From Lentinula raphanica (taxonomy: Eukaryota > Basidiomycota > Agaricomycetes > Agaricales > Omphalotaceae), in assembly GCA_027919835.1 (NCBI GenBank), contig JANVFP010000020.1:434001-498000 (forward strand): 64,000 nucleotides of DNA. Direction: 5' to 3'. The notes beneath the pieces were generated by a model. That model saw only the letters and a list, made by a program, of their open reading frames with translations. It was not told where the DNA came from and ran no database searches. Made by a program: the position numbers and the translations under genes. Of this stretch, positions 12,440 to 23,400 are shown one piece after another. The stretch's first letter is position 1; each line of letters starts with the position of its first letter.

Positions 12440-12880
12440 CAAGACATCCCAGGCCATAGGGATATCCCACATGGGACATCCCAGGCCATAGGGACATCCC
12501 ACATGGAACATCCCACATCCATAGGGACATCCCACATGGAACATCCCACATCCATAGGGACATCCCAGGCCATAGCAACATCTTACCTGGGACAGCCCAG
12601 GCTATAAGGACATCCCACATGGGACATCCCAGGTCATAGGGACATCCCACCTGGGACATCCCAAGTCATAGGGACATCCCACCTGGGACATCCCAAGTCA
12701 TAGGGACATCCCACCTGGGACCTCCCAAGTCATAGGAACATCCCACATGGGACCTCCCAGGCCATAGGGACATCCCACATGGGACATCCCAAGTCATAGG
12801 GACATCCCACATGGGACCTCCCAGGCCATAGGGACATCCCACCTGGGACATCCCAGCTGAGTGGGACATCCCATTGGGGA
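12440..12880. repeat. Tandem repeat in right arm of palindrome B
   Basis: Inverted counterpart of the left-arm repeat (GGGACATCCCAGGCCATAGG), with clearly more copies than the left arm. The two arms have therefore changed length independently. Confidence 0.75.
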
Positions 12881-13191
12881 ATTCCCGGGGATTTTCAGCA
12901 TGTTAGATAGGGGATTTTCAGGTCTTGTCCTATCTAATATGATACCTTTTGGTGGTTGCCTAAAGTGCTGTACATATCAAAACATGTAATAGCAAGGAAA
13001 ATTTCAGCTGTGGCCGAAACAACCGTCGCCTCTCTTTTCTCTTGATATGCTGATTAATTCAGCACTTAATTGATCTAGCAAGTGAAGTATTGATTTTGAG
13101 TCTCTGCCCAAGTTCTATAGCTGTTCTGATGGTTTGCTGCACATTCCAATAATTGTAGAGTTTTATAGTGAATATTAAGATACATATAATA

Positions 13192-13877
13192 TCATTGTCT
13201 ATAGAACTCCTCCTCTGAATCATATTTGTTCTCTTGGAAAGTCTCTAAATCTTTAGCAGTAATATCTGGAATATCTTCCATGTGTTTCTCTTCTTCAGGA
13301 ATATCTCCAAAGCCTGGTATTAATCTTTTGGACATGATGTAGACTTCAATGGCAAATCTAAGAAGCTTGACCTTGACCTCTTGCTTCCCCCATGAGCTTT
13401 CAGTAATTGGAACAGGCCCTTGTATATCATTCTTTTTATGCCATTTCAGCTGTTTTGTTAGCTCTGCAATGGTCAGATATTCCTTTGACCTGTGAGTCAA
13501 GGAAGCAAGGTAGTCAAATGAAGTGAGAGTGAGAATGGGAGTGACATTGTTTATCACCTGATTTGCAGCCTGCCACTTCTCATTCTGAATCCATTGTTTT
13601 TCTACTCTGGCATCTGGCATCTGCAACATCTTTTTGATACTCTGCAAGCTTGATCTTTCCTTGCCAGTTAGCACCTGAACCATCCTGTTCTTGGGTACTT
13701 TTCCAAAGTCATTGACACATTTCTGGGTTGAGAGTATGGAGAGATGAGGATGTTTAATTGAACTTGTACATCTGGTGGGAGTTGTGCTGACAAGTTACAA
13801 GGGACATAGTGGATATGGCAGCTAGTTTGTCTGTATATTCTGAATGTAGATTCATTTAGATCATTTGTTTTGTCCAT
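13192..13877 (-). CDS. Hypothetical protein, possible gene remnant
   Basis: A 163-codon frame ends at 13192 (starting MVQVLTGKERSSLQ). The same frame extends upstream to about 13800 (SSIKHPHLSILSTQKCVNDFGKVPKNR), and a second short frame starts with ATG at 13877 (MDKTNDLNESTFRIYRQTSC), probably joined by an intron or a frameshift. The protein is charged and acid-tailed (DSEEEFYRQ), with no motif I recognise. About 230 bp upstream lies the sequence TGTCAGAGATTCCGCAC, also found just upstream of the hAT gene at 28561. That hints the gene sits just inside an element end. Function unknown; it may not be expressed. Confidence 0.35.
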
Positions 13878-14164
13878 GAAGGCTCAGTCTATCTGCTTGG
13901 AGGTAGCTGAAGAGAGCAGACCCCTATCTTCAAATTCAGATATAAACTGAAGCCACACAATACAATAATGAGGATATGAAGGGTGCAAGTAATTGTTTCA
14001 TTGAATAGATCTAATGAACTAGTGACTTTATCACTGAACACTGATCATCAATATACTTCTTATGTTGTTGGTCAAATGTATTTAAACAAGGTGCATTGTC
14101 AGAGATTCCGCACAATCTTATATTCTAGAACAAACTTGGTAGTCTTAAAGTCCTGATTGATTGC

Positions 14165-14740
14165 AAAACACAATGGACAAATGAATTAGCAAGTGGCAAG
14201 AAGGTGTGCAAATGGTGATGAGGTATATGGCAGGTGATGATGAGGTTTGCAAGTGGTGACAAAGTGTACAAGCAACAACAAGGTGTGCTGGCATAAAGAT
14301 ATAGAGGTAGCGTTGAGGTGAACAAGTAATGAAGAGGTGGGTCATGAGTTGTGATGATGATGGAGGAGCGAGAAAGAAAAGTTTTGGGGTTCCCATGGAA
14401 TTTGGGATCAACAGAAAACAGCTGGAAAAAAGAAAAATTATGCATGATATCAAGCCATGTCAGCCCTTATCACACATGATTTTTCCTTTTTTCAGCTGTT
14501 TTCTGTTAGAACCTTGGCCTCATGTTGATCCCAAATTCTGTGGGAACCCCAAAACTTCTCTTTCTCATTCCTCCATTATCGTTGCAACTGGTTCACCTCA
14601 TTGCCACCTGTACATCTTGTTTGTTGCTACCTGTACACCTTGTCGCCCTCTGTATACTTTGTTATCCCCTGTATATCACATCACCATCTGTATACTTTTA
14701 CCACTTGCTAATTCATTCATCCGCCACTCTTGCTGTTGTT
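14165..14740. repeat. 0.58-kb inverted repeat (hairpin element)
   Basis: The segment 14165-14440 (GCAAGTGGCAAGAAGGTGTG ... CTTTTGGGGTTCCCA ... ACAGCTG) is repeated inverted in 14480-14740 (CAGCTGTTTTCTGTT ... GGGAACCCCAAAACTTCTC ... CCACTTGCTAATTC). The loop is about 40 bp. The arms contain diverged tandem units around GGTGATGAGGT/TGTACACCTTGT. It looks like a foldback or MITE-type element. No clear target duplication and no coding potential. Confidence 0.6.
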
Positions 14741-14759
14741 TCTGTATCTTCATGTTTTT

Positions 14760-16140
14760 GTTCAGTGCTTACTACTTAGGACTAAGCTACCAACATTGAA
14801 GTACATTTAGTGAGTATTATTCTCATTTCTCACAATGACAAATGTTGATATACATTGGTTCAGACTGTTTTGAATCTCAATTTCTTGTCTTACCCCTGTG
14901 GTCAAGTTCATTTGGTAAGCTTCTTCACTTTTTGCAATATTCAATACTGACACCATAATCCAGTGATAGTCTCTCTCCCTCCTTGGACCTCCATCGTTGT
15001 AGTTTCCCATGCCTGTTTTCTATTCCTCTCATTGTCATGCCCAGTGCAAGTTTCATGTCAGCTTAATGATCTATTCCTCCTGTATATTTTTGTTTCAATA
15101 TCACGTCTGTTTAAATTCATCCTGTTTAAACATGAAAACATGAGCTAAGACTCATTGTTCAAACACAGATTCAAACAGACCTGTTTAAAGACCTGTTTAA
15201 GGGAAGTAGAACCTTTTGTTTAAAGAAAGATATTTATTTAAATCAGTAGTGTATAAATGTATCAAAATTCCTGATATTTAAATATGTTTAATATGGTGGT
15301 GGCCTTGGCCACACTTGTTTAAATATCCGGCACTCAGTTTCTTTAGAACACCTGTCATTATGGCTGACCCCATACATTCTGAACAAATATATCAGGAAAG
15401 TGATAAAAATTGTAGTTATCATTAATTGTAACCGGCAGCATTGCCAGTTCTAGGCAGTTAGGGTTAGGTTTAGAGCAGTCAGGTGGATTCTTAGATATTA
15501 TGTAATCTTTGGCCTTATTCTTGTTCACCTCCGTTGTGTATACCTCCAATAGATTGGATCTTGTGTACATTGGGTGATCTTTAGTCCCTCTATAGCTGGT
15601 AACCAGCTCTTATCCCCCCTGGGGGTTGCTGGGCCAGCCCAGTTCTTAACCACCCTGGGGTCTCTGACCCCTCGGACGGTTACATTAATCAATATACTCA
15701 TGTACAGAAAAAAAATATCTTATCTGTTTCATACAAGGAATAAGGACTTCATTATCAAGCTAGGCCATCTGCAAAACAAGGTGTTGCTGTACTGCACTGT
15801 TCAGCAGCTACAGCACTTCCAGCACTTCTAGCAAGAGTGCTGCTGGACAGTGCTGAACAGAACCAACTAATTGCTGGACAGCACTATCCAGTATAGTGTT
15901 GCCGGAAGCCAAGGTCAAGGTGGGCATGAGGTGCAGACCGGGGTACCTTAAGGTGCCTTAAGGTCCATTTTTGCAAGGTCAGCTCAAGGTCATTGATCTT
16001 ATATTTGATGGCCCCGTCAACGGCAGTCGGCAGTCGTACAGAGAATTTCACTAAGTCGTGTAGAATATATCCTGTTAGAGATCTAATGAGAGTCTGAGAC
16101 TATTTGTGCATACAAGAGCTGGCATTATTGAACAACTAAG
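14760..16140. other. Gene-free region with a TGTTTAA motif cluster
   Basis: No convincing ORF. Between 15100 and 15330 there are about eight TGTTTAA(A/T) or TTTAAA motifs (for example CTGTTTAAAGACCTGTTTAA). They resemble the arrays at the two ends of the KDZ element and may mark a decayed end of a similar transposon. Around 15600-15680 is a CCCTGGGG-rich patch, and around 15785-15910 imperfect CAGCACT/AGTGCTG repeats. Confidence 0.4.
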
Positions 16141-16150
16141 CTAGTGAATA

Positions 16151-16939
16151 CTAAGATGCACAGTTACGAGCTTGAGCCCCAGCAAGCAGCCTTGCATGTG
16201 AAGTAAAGAATTGACGATAATCCTGCAGCTCTTCCTGAGCTTCACTATTTGCTCTCTGCGCAGCATTGCACTCCAAAACTGCAGCATCCCTCTCTGCCTG
16301 TACCTAAGCGAGATCTTTCTTGAATCGATCCCGTTCTGCACGCAGACATTGTTCAGTTTGTGTGAATTTTTGCTGTTTTTTCTGGGAGTCGTTGACAAGC
16401 TCCTGCTGTCTCTCCGTGAGATGTCGAACCTGCTTCTGGCTCGAAGAAAGTTGAGCCTGTGCAACTTTCATCTTGCCTTCAAGGATTGTCACTTCGAAGG
16501 ACTTCGTCTTGAAATCCAGCATGAGTTGATCATACTTTTTCTGCAGGTCCCGTTGAATATGCTGACGTTCTAGGTTTGAAAAAGGACGAAAATTTGAGTG
16601 TTATTGAAGAGATATTCTATGCACCAGACATAGGCAATTGACTCTCAGGTTCCTCCTCGTCCTCATCCTCAGCCTCTTTTCTCTCAGCAGGCTCAGGCAG
16701 CCTCTCAATAGCAGGGAGGTATTCTTGCTTGGGTTTTGTGTTGGATAATGGAGTAGGAGGGAAATGGGTATGGCCATTGCTGCAAAACATATCAGACTGA
16801 TGAAAGACATGTAAAGTGGTTGAAAAACTCACGCAATGGTGCCTAGTGGTGTGCGATGAGTGCTATGCCTGGGCGAAGCCCTTTTGGAGGGAGGCACATC
16901 ATGATAGAAAGTATCATGACTTCGTTTGAGTGCAGACAT
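16151..16939 (-). CDS. Coiled-coil hypothetical protein with an in-frame stop
   Basis: Three exons can be read. Exon 1 starts at ATG 16939 (MSALKRSHDTFYHDVPPSKRASPRH). An intron with GTGAGT...TTTTGCAG lies near 16830-16780. Exon 2 (NGHTHFPPTPLSNTKP to EDEDEEEPESQLPMS) ends near 16631. A GTGCAT...CCTAG intron follows, then exon 3 (ERQHIQRDLQKKYDQLM onward). Exon 3 is a long heptad-type coiled coil rich in K, E and Q. An in-frame TAG at 16304-16306 cuts the protein, but the frame goes on coding coiled coil (VQAERDAAVLECNAAQRANS) to a TAG at 16151. The stop is therefore recent, or the gene is dying. The chromovirus LTR begins 110 bp upstream of the ATG. Function unknown; it could be a nuclear or cytoskeletal scaffold-type protein. 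Confidence 0.5.
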
Positions 16940-17048
16940 GGTGGAAGAAAGGTAAGTCTCACGATTTCCTTTTTAATCTTTCTTATGCGAGTTTCATCTC
17001 ATTTCATCTCATTTGAAAGAAGCAATATTATATATCGATTATTGTAGG

Positions 17049-17473
17049 TGTCACAGATTTCCTTATACTCCTATCCTTGATCATTTATCTTATCTTTTTC
17101 CTATTTTATCATTTGATTATCAGTAGTAGTTTATTAGCTAAGCATCTCTGTGCCATCATCTTCTCATATGTACAATCACACAGTAATATCAGGTTACTTG
17201 GCTACAGTAACATCAGGGTACCTGACTACAGTAATATCAGGTTACCTGGCTACAGTAATATCAGGTCACTTAGTTACACTGATATTAAGTTACCTAGCTA
17301 CATGGATATTAGATTACCCACTGTTCCAGAGTAGTATAAATACCCCTCTGTATTCCTGGGTATCCCCCCAGATTCAAGAACATCTTTTATCCTCTTGTGA
17401 TCAACTTGTGCTCATACTCTGTCACTATCCCCAACCTTTGCAACTACAACTAGGTGAGTTCTAAGTTGTGATA
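17049..17473 (+). repeat. 5' LTR of the chromovirus
   Basis: Contains four to five imperfect 26-28 bp tandem units (CTACAGTAATATCAGGTTAC) at about 17185-17310. A TATA box, TATAAATA, lies at 17335-17342, with the transcript start expected shortly after it. Confidence 0.92.
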
Positions 17474-17928
17474 GTTTCTTGAATCTTGCTTCTTGTGTGT
17501 CTGTTGTTGCTGTCAAGGACAACAGACACTTCTTTTTCTTTCTTGCCTGTTGCTGCTGTCAAGGGCAACAGGCAGGGACCTTTTGCAGGTTGTGCAGTCT
17601 GACTTCTTGTCATGGCTGTGGGGGCATCAACACCTTGTTTGGTCCTGCTGGACTTTGAACACTGTTGCTGAAAGGGACAGTTGTTCTTGATTTGCCGGAC
17701 CCTAGGCGTAAGGGGACTTGCTGTATCTTATTACAACAAGACTGGTACCTTTGGGTAGGCCATGATCTGGTTCTTTTGAACTGGAGAAGACAGCAAGCCA
17801 GTTCTTGGGCAAGCACCAGGGAATGTGTAACACATTCTCATTTGCTACATGAGGACATGTAGAGATCCCCCCACCCTGACATCAAGATCATCAAGACTTG
17901 CACACTGCAACTGGTTGCCTTTGTTTCT

Positions 17929-18831
17929 TTGTACTTGTCTGCTGAAAAGGGACAATGTACTTATGCCATTTTTTGCCAGACAATGCCTTGCAAAATTATT
18001 CCCACTTTTCCCATGAAATATACTCCTTCCAATCGTCGTAACCATGTGTCTGTAATGGCTATGGATAAATCGACAGGTCTTTGGGAACGGATCACTATTC
18101 CCAAGAACAAATGGAAGAAGTATAATCATGTTGGACGTCCCTCCTACACTGAAATCCCTATTTATGCACCTGTGCGTAATCGCAAACTCACTCTCCTCCA
18201 ACGCCTCCAAATCTCGATCTCTCACAAAAAATACCTCGCTAAGCTCCATAAACGTCATCTTAAATACATCGAGCGAGAGCGCCTGATGAACAGGCTCCAT
18301 GACCTTCCCTCTGAGGATTATAATACCTCTCCAACCCATAAATTCTTTCCTGATCCTATCTATGTTCCTCCTCCTCCTATCCCCTCTGATCTTCACTTCC
18401 AACGAATTCCCCTTGCTCAACGCCTTAAAGAACCCTCTCAACCCATATCTCCTGATACTTATCCTAAAGAGGATGCTGTCCTTAAGCATATCAAGGAGTT
18501 TGAAGGTGTTCTGCAGGCTACCAAGATTCGTCTTGAGCCAGTCTTCAGGGAGTTGAATGCAGAGGAGTGCAAGGAATTCAATGGACAGGTCTTTAGGATT
18601 TCCAATGAGGATCGAAATTCTCTTTGGGGATGGTACAATGATTTAGAGGATTTATATCAGGATCTAGACAGAAGAGGACACCAATTAAGTAACAAAAATT
18701 GGAGAGAGATAAAAGGGATATGTACCAAAATTGGGAAAGTCAATTTTCAGAGTCTGTATACTAGGCTTCCTGAAATTTGCAAGGAGCTATTAGACCTGAA
18801 TATTGTACTTCCTGATGCAGCCAAAGCATAA
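17929..18831 (+). CDS. Extra ORF upstream of gag in the chromovirus, unknown function
   Basis: An open frame of 300 codons between the 5' LTR and gag. The first ATG is at 17929; the ATG at 17986 (MPCKIIPTFPMKYTPSNRR) gives a more plausible start. The protein is basic in its first half (KYLAKLHKRHLKYIERERLMNRLH), then proline-rich (PIYVPPPPIPSD). It ends in an acidic, helical region (NSLWGWYNDLEDLYQDLDRRG). It has no gag, protease or nucleic-acid-binding motif that I know. It is intact although gag next to it is broken. It stops 98 bp before the gag ATG and shares its strand, so it would be read from the same LTR transcript. Ty3/Gypsy elements normally begin with gag, so this is an additional gene whose role cannot be inferred. 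Confidence 0.6.
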   Translation: MYLSAEKGQCTYAIFCQTMPCKIIPTFPMKYTPSNRRNHVSVMAMDKSTGLWERITIPKNKWKKYNHVGRPSYTEIPIYAPVRNRKLTLLQRLQISISHKKYLAKLHKRHLKYIERERLMNRLHDLPSEDYNTSPTHKFFPDPIYVPPPPIPSDLHFQRIPLAQRLKEPSQPISPDTYPKEDAVLKHIKEFEGVLQATKIRLEPVFRELNAEECKEFNGQVFRISNEDRNSLWGWYNDLEDLYQDLDRRGHQLSNKNWREIKGICTKIGKVNFQSLYTRLPEICKELLDLNIVLPDAAKA

Positions 18832-18929
18832 TAGTCTTATATAGTCTGGCAAACATTTGTGTTTTTTCATATATTCATTTTTTCATATTATGTCTAAACA
18901 ATAATCTGACTTCAAAACAACTAGAAAAA

Positions 18930-20405
18930 ATGTCTTATACACCTTTCACTCCTGTCATTGAATTAGTCGATGACAGACAAGTTTGGTCCGATGCTGTCTC
19001 TCAAGGAATTGATATGGCAGCAATTGGATTTCAAACTGATGAACAGAAAAATCAGATTGGACGACTCCTTTGCAATGCTCACGAGGCTACTACCAATATT
19101 TCCATTGGATATATCAACAGAAATATCAATGGACTTGCTGATTGGATGAATCAGGCTTTTACTACAGCCTTCACCAATCAAGAGAACTTAACAAATGAAG
19201 TTCGTAGCCTCCGACAGATTGTTGAAACTCAGGCAGAACTTTTACGAGCTTATAAGGCACAGCTTGATAAGCTTCCTGCTGATGCTGGAGCTGGCCCATT
19301 CAGGGGTCCCAAAGTACCTGACCCACCAACCTTCTCTGGAACAGACAACAAGATGACCTTAGAAGATTGGATGAATCAAGTTGCATTGTACTGCTCATCT
19401 CTAGGCATTGTGACAGATCATCAAAGAATTGTGACCGCTCTTACCAGGTTGCGTTCTCAGGCGTTCTCCTGCCACAAACTATATGAGAAAGTACTTTGAT
19501 GACACGCATTTGGGAAATGATCTGGGATCCTGGGACAACTTTGCTAATGAGCTCAATGCCATTTATGGTCGCCGTGATAATAAAGAAGATGCTAAAAATG
19601 AAATCACACATCTTTGGACAAACAAGTCACTGGCTAGTAAGGACTTTATTAAATATGCTGAGCAATATCGCACTCTTGCACGTATTGTGGACTACCAAGA
19701 TAGTATTCACATCGACAAGCTTCGTGACGTTATTTCACAAGAGTTGCGTAATGCACTTGTTGTGTTGGAAATTTCTGGAAAGACTCCTACTAAATGGGAA
19801 GATTATCTGGAACTTCTCCTTTTATCATATAAAGCCTTACACCCAGAAAAGACTAAAAGTGTAATATTTGGCACAGGCAATAATGCTAAAGGCAATGGCA
19901 GTCATGAACCAGATGCAATGGAGATAGATGCGGCAAAAAAGAGTAAAGGCAAAACCCCAGAAAAAGTTAATTCCCAGGAGCAAAAACAACGATATGCCAA
20001 ATATGCACTGGAAAGGGCTTAAAGGCAAAATCGAAGACTCACAATACAGTGGATTGCTGGGATAAGCCTGGAAATGAAGGCAAAAGGCCAAATTTTAATA
20101 AAAACTCTTCATCATCTGCATCTGCATCTGGTCAAGGAAACAAAGGGAAACAACCACCACCGAGTGATAAGAAATCATTCAAAGCGTGGTTGATGGAATT
20201 ATTTGATGAAATAGACAGCCAAGAGCCAGCGCCCCCAGCTGTTGCTCTCAATGTTAATTCCACGAGCACCCCTGATATTAGTTTACCTGAGCTCGCTGCA
20301 AAAGGAGCAACTGCACATGTCAATGAAGTGCAGGCAGGACCTTCTAAGCCATCGCGATGGGCTAGAAGTCAACAATACAAGGCGGATTTTCCAGAGGGAC
20401 TGTAG
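18930..20405 (+). pseudogene. Gag of the chromovirus, two frameshifts
   Basis: Gag builds the particle and binds RNA. The frame starts at ATG 18930 (MSYTPFTPVIELVDDRQVW), has a coiled-coil segment (ENLTNEVRSLRQIVETQAELLRAYK) and the usual lead-in PPTFSGTDNKMTLEDWMNQV. At 19451-19470 the decamer GCGTTCTCAG is followed by GCGTTCTCCT, a 10-bp tandem duplication that shifts the frame. Taking out one unit gives ...RLRSPATNYMRKYFDDTHLG and continues into the frame at 19483. Near 20000 a second shift moves the zinc-binding region (ICTGKGLKAKSKTHNTVDCW) into the frame that ends at TAG 20403. A C-H-C pattern is visible rather than the usual CCHC. Both lesions make the copy non-functional on its own. 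Confidence 0.8.
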
Positions 20406-20488
20406 AGGATAATGTCTGCGATCTACAGTCAGGAAGTAGTATACCTAGTACCAGCACTGATAAAAAATCAGATAGAGTAGTTATGTAA

Positions 20489-23400
20489 GCTTGTTTAAAT
20501 AATATTGCTCGTAACAAGAAATCATCTTTCAGACTTTCAGTAACACTTTGGGTATACGGTTTTAAAGTGCAGGCCGAGGCTCTTGTTGACTCTGGAGCAA
20601 CAACAAATTTCATTGACAAAAGATATGTTGAAAGAAACCACCTGGTAACAAATAAGATAGCACAGCCATACCGAGTTTTAAATGCGGATGGAACACCAAA
20701 TGTTGCGGGAGAAATAAAAGAGTATGTCCGAGCATATGTCCAAATTGGTTCACATAAACCCATTCAGTATCTATATGTCACTCAGCTAGGTGACAAGGAC
20801 ATGATGATTGGATACTCTTATCTCTACAAGCACAATCCAGAAATAGATTGGCATTCAGGGGAATGGACGTTCACCAGGTGTTCAGAGACATGTGCATCTA
20901 GAGCCCGTAAAATACGAGTTGATGAAGCTGGAGCTGATGAGCTTCACCTCGAACCAGATTTACCATGGGAATCTTCACTGGACAATTTAGGAGAAGAGGA
21001 CATGGATAATCCTTACATTAACTGGATTGACATGCACAATCCAGATGAGCAAAAACAAGCAGCAACTATTGCCGCTATGTTTGATGAAAAACATTTAGAA
21101 GAAGAATTTGTTGAGGAAGACGAGGATACCACTAAGTGGAAATCTCTTATACCACCATGGTTATATGATTATGGTGACGTCTTCTCAAAGAAAAGATCAG
21201 AGCGGATGCCAGAACGTAAACCATATGACCATCCAATTGATTTTGAGGAAGGGTCTACTCTTCCCAAACCATCAAAGATCTATCCACTGTCTTTAAAAGA
21301 AAGGAATTCTTTGGATGAATGGATTGATGAGGAACTTAAGAAAGGCTATATTAGACCATCTCAAAGTCCTATCGCTGCTCCATTCTTCTTTGTCAAGAAA
21401 CATGATGGTTCTTTACAACCAGTTATGGATTATCGAGCTCTCAATGATATCACTGTTAAGAATCGCTATCCAATCCCTCGAATATTAGACTTAATAGACT
21501 CTCTCAGCCAGGCTTCAATCTTTACAAAGATTGACTTACGCTGGGGATACAACAATGTTCGAATTCATGAAGGGAATGAATGGAAAACAGCATTTATTAC
21601 AAAGCGGGGTTTATTTGAAGCAACAGTCATGTATTTTGGATTCTCCAATGCACCAGCTACCTTTCAGGCAATGATAAATGGTATTCTCGGAGACTTGATA
21701 CGTAAAGGAAAAGTAATGGTGTACTTGGATGATATCCTTATATTTGGCAATGACAAAGAGGAACACAGAGAGATTGTTCGAGAAGTGCTGCAAAGACTTC
21801 GAGACAATGATCTCTATGCAAAAGCTGAAAAATGCTTTTTCGAGCAGGACAGTATAGACTACCTTGGAATGATTATTTCTAAAGGTTATGTAAAGATGGA
21901 TCCAAAGAAGCTTGCTGGAGTTTGTTAAGAGTTGGATTATTTCTTAATAGCCTTCTAGAATATATTCGTGATCACCAGGAAGTAACTTATCCTGGGGTTA
22001 TTGCTGAATAATAGCTGCGAGGGGTCTTCTTCCAAGGAATGTTACGTCCTGAAAGGAATATCGAACTATATTGGCAAAGGTACTTGACTGGAAAAGCGTC
22101 AGGCAAGTAGTGTCGAAGAATAACTGCGAGGGGTCTTCTCTCAAGGAATGTTACGTCTTGAAAGGAAAATCGAGTTATATCGGCGAAGGACCTTGACTGG
22201 AATAGCGTCAGGCAAAGGTACTTGACTGGAAAAGCGTCAGGCAAGTATTGCAATAAGAATTGAGATGTCGTCTCCCAAGGTAATCTGTCGTCCTGGAAGG
22301 TAATCCAACCAATACTGCAATCTACTCGGCTGGAAAAGCGTCAGACAAGGCTTCAAACTATGTGGTAGCTTGGTATGTCACTGGATATGCACAGTGGAGG
22401 CAACACAATATGTGTAATTCCCAAATATACTCTGGATGTAGGTGAAGGTTACAAAATAACAAGTCTAAAGGTTGTTTGTAAGGATTTGGTAATCCTTTTA
22501 TAGTATATACTGTGGGAAAGGAATGCCTAAATAAGAAGGAAAGTGATTATCCCAATTGGGAATTGAGAAGTATATCTAATCTGTATTATGTAAGCAGTAA
22601 TTTTTCGAAATTGTCAGTCATGATCAAGTGTTAGAACAATGTTATGAGTCCCTGCCATAAGTGTCTTCAACTAAACAAAGTGTTCTTTTGCCAGTCTGAA
22701 GTTTCACTTCCTAACAGAGTTCTTGAGTGGCCTGTACCAACAAAAGTAAAACATGTTCAAGCATTCTTAGGCTTTGCAAATTTCTACAGAAGATTTATTA
22801 AAGATTTTGCCAAGATTGCAAGGCCACTCACCAATCTCACTAAAAAGGATCAACCTTGGCTCTGGGATGACATAGCACAGGAAGCATTTGAAGCGCTGAA
22901 AAAGGCTTTCACAACTGCTCCCATTTTGAGAATACCGGATGACACTAATCCTTTCCGACTAGGCACAGATGCCAGTGATTTTGCAGTCGGAGCTGTATTG
23001 TATCAACTGGACCCAGATGACAATCTGTGGCATCCAGTTGCCTTCTATTCCAAGTCACTCAGTGTTCATGAACGTAACTATAAGATATATGACAAAGAAT
23101 TGCTTGCAATTATACGAGCATTGGAAGAATATCGACATTACTTGGAAGGTCATCCAGAAAAATTTGAAATATGGTCAGATCATCAGAATTTGACTTATTT
23201 CTGGTCTGCCCAGAAGCTAACACGAAGACAAGCGAGATGGGCTTTGTATCTTACTCGCTTTGATTATTCTCTATGGCATAAGCCAGGAAAAACAATGCAG
23301 GCTGAAGACCCTCTGTCCAGGAGGCCAGATCATGAGGAGGGGGTACACCTCGACAATCAAGATCAGATTTTATTAAAACCTGAATTTTTTGCCATTCAGG

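Larger units (their letters stand above)
10541..12970. mobile_element. Long-palindrome element, copy B
   Basis: 2.4-kb near-perfect inverted repeat. The left end is CATCACTTCAGGCAACCACC and the right end, reverse-complemented, is CAGCACTTTAGGCAACCACC. The arms run about 10541-11560 and 11800-12970 around a short centre. It shares the core blocks of copies A and C (GAGTTTTGGGCGCTTATGGG; CTCAATAATTTTTGTGTGGG; TGTTGTCTATAT). The outer arms consist of a tandem repeat on GGGACATCCCA/TGGGATGTCCC. I see no matching 7-bp target duplication; the immediate flanks share only TA. It has no transposase ORF. Confidence 0.75.

Noticed and set aside
10638..12869. Glycine/methionine/cysteine-rich ORFs around GMSLWPGMS and IPGHRDIPG repeats
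   Set aside because: They are tandem GGGACATCCCA DNA repeats in the arms of palindrome B, with mirror-image ORFs on both arms.
12440..12880. CRISPR-like array
   Set aside because: Units are contiguous with no unique spacers, and the genome is eukaryotic by gene structure.
10519..12982. ATATCAAA at both sides of palindrome B as its target duplication
   Set aside because: The left copy is about 14 bp outside the matching end while the right copy is about 4 bp away, so it does not abut the element symmetrically.
15462..15474. Telomere-like GTTAGGGTTAGG
   Set aside because: Only two units, isolated in the interior of the sequence.
17077..17464. ORFs of 85 and 104 codons with a YSNIR repeat
   Set aside because: They lie wholly in the LTR, are duplicated exactly in the other LTR, and come from LTR tandem units.
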